Shown in pieces: positions 63,195-64,000 of a stretch of DNA of 64,000 nt. Source of the stretch: Intrasporangium flavum (lineage in GTDB: Bacteria > Actinomycetota > Actinomycetes > Actinomycetales > Dermatophilaceae); assembly GCF_001956915.1 (NCBI RefSeq), contig NZ_MLJO01000008.1, forward strand, positions 1 to 64,000. The letters are read 5' to 3'. The notes beneath the pieces are model-generated. The model was not told the DNA's origin and searched no databases. It was given only the letters and a program-made list of their open reading frames with translations. Every line of letters starts with the position of its first letter. Within the stretch, counting starts at the first letter, position 1. The position numbers and the translations under genes are program-made.

Positions 63195-64000
63195 TCAGTC
63201 GAAGTGGATGTCGAGTCCGTGGTGCGGGAAGACGGCTGACCGGGTGGCCATGACGGCGCGGTCGACCTCGCTCGCGGGGTCGTAGCCCATCTCCCAGGAC
63301 CGCCACCAGAGTGGGCCGTCCTCGGCGGTGAGGTCGCCCATCCGGCGCGGCCCGGGGCGGCCGAACACCCGCTCGACGTGGTCGCGCCAGTGCTGGGGGA
63401 CCTCGACGGAGGTCTTGATGGGGGCGTGGGCCGCGATCGCCGTCAGGTGCGTCCAGGTGCGCGGCACGACGTCGACGACCTCGTAGCCCCCGCCACCGAG
63501 GGCCACCCAGCGCCCGTCGCAGACGTCGTGCGCGAGGCGGTGGAAGGCGTCGGCCGCGGCGCGCTGGGCGTCGACCGTGACCGCGAAGTGCGCGAGGGGG
63601 TCCTCGGCGTGGGTGTCGCAGCCGTGCTGGGTGACGAGGACGTCCGGCTTGAAGGAGCGCACGACCGCCGGCACGACCGCGTGGATCGCCCGCAGCCAGC
63701 CGGCGTCGGTGAGGCCGGGCGGCAGTGACACGTTGACCGCGCTGCCCTCGGCGCCCTTGCCGCCGATGTCGCTCGGCCAGCCGGTGCCGGGGAAGAGCGC
63801 CCGGCCGGACTCGTGCACCGAGATCGTCAGCACCCGGGGGTCGTCCCAGAAGATCCGCTCGACGCCGTCGCCGTGGTGGACGTCGACGTCGACGTACGCG
63901 ACGCGCTCGGCCCCGTGGTCGAGCAGCCACTGGATGCCGACGGCGATGTCGTTGTAGACGCAGAAGCCGCTGGCGGCGCCGGGCATCGCGTGGTGCAGGC
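63195..64000 (-). CDS. acuC: AcuC/histone deacetylase-like protein, 5' end cut by window
   Basis: The C-terminal 268 residues of a class I/II histone-deacetylase-fold enzyme. The zinc site DVDVHHGDGVERIF, the preceding FCVYNDIAVG and the later QHGCDTHAEDPL and LGGGGYEV motifs are intact. The family includes AcuC, which deacetylates acetyl-CoA synthetase in Bacillus. The frame is open to the right edge (LHHAMPGAASG), so the start lies outside. The DUF3592-like gene lies downstream beyond the repeat element. Confidence 0.88.
   Translation of the reverse strand, partial: LHHAMPGAASGFCVYNDIAVGIQWLLDHGAERVAYVDVDVHHGDGVERIFWDDPRVLTISVHESGRALFPGTGWPSDIGGKGAEGSAVNVSLPPGLTDAGWLRAIHAVVPAVVRSFKPDVLVTQHGCDTHAEDPLAHFAVTVDAQRAAADAFHRLAHDVCDGRWVALGGGGYEVVDVVPRTWTHLTAIAAHAPIKTSVEVPQHWRDHVERVFGRPGPRRMGDLTAEDGPLWWRSWEMGYDPASEVDRAVMATRSAVFPHHGLDIHFD

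Overview
The window is GC-rich (about 70 percent or more by eye) chromosomal DNA from an actinobacterium, most likely a member of Micrococcales near Intrasporangiaceae (Janibacter/Knoellia/Terrabacter-like). The reasons are codon use with G/C in almost every third position, full menaquinone pathway genes with a MenJ-type prenyl reductase, a 14-gene actinobacterial nuo operon, system II cytochrome c maturation, a Rex-hemACDB operon and a BldN-type sigma factor. The family assignment is inference; the phylum is clear. No rRNA, tRNA, CRISPR array or insertion sequence was seen.

Layout. 1-3102: a truncated VOC protein and a translationally coupled pair (PLP amino acid racemase/aldolase-like protein and FAD lactone oxidase). 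3146-20383 (all minus): nuoA to nuoN followed 10 nt later by the menaquinone polyprenyl diphosphate synthase, nearly every junction overlapping by ATGA, GTGA or TTGA. 20547-38890: menJ, menG, menF, menD, menC, menB, menE and menA, interspersed with a BKACE-family enzyme, a NUDIX hydrolase, an alpha/beta hydrolase, an MFS transporter, and a small lower-GC island (32484-34964) with an ESX-like protein, a polymorphic toxin and two tandem immunity paralogues. 38941-43991: the ccs operon (phosphatase-like protein, resA, ccdA, resB, ccsB, DUF4229). 44120-47493: LysE exporter, ABM-like protein, hemL and a MarR regulator. 47526-53245: rex-hemA-hemC-hemD(cobA fusion)-hemB. 53394-59872: glutaredoxin-like protein, BldN-like sigma factor, DUF5667 protein, acyltransferase, atypical SDR and the 32-residue ribosomal protein bS22. 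60215-64000: an excisionase-type HTH protein, archaeal-type aspartyl-tRNA synthetase, DUF3592-like protein and a partial AcuC deacetylase.

The genes form one respiratory theme: complex I, its quinone, haem and cytochrome c assembly, plus the NADH/NAD+ sensor Rex. From memory, gene order from the HTH protein through hem, ccs and men parallels Mycobacterium tuberculosis Rv0500A-Rv0562, here with nuo joined on. Rex-type operators can be read in front of rex, nuoA and menJ, suggesting that NADH redox state controls complex I, haem supply and quinone-tail saturation together.

The most unusual element is the leader of the archaeal-type aspS (about 61979-62100). It shows a T-box-like antisequestrator (7-bp helix, 7-nt bulge starting UGGC, 4-bp helix) that is mutually exclusive with a 9-bp hairpin burying the Shine-Dalgarno sequence. 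UGGC would pair with the GCCA end of tRNA-Asp or tRNA-Asn. Actinobacterial translational T-boxes are known to me mainly for ileS, so this would be a new specificity. Several genes also appear leaderless, with a TANNNT -10 box 6-7 nt before the start codon.
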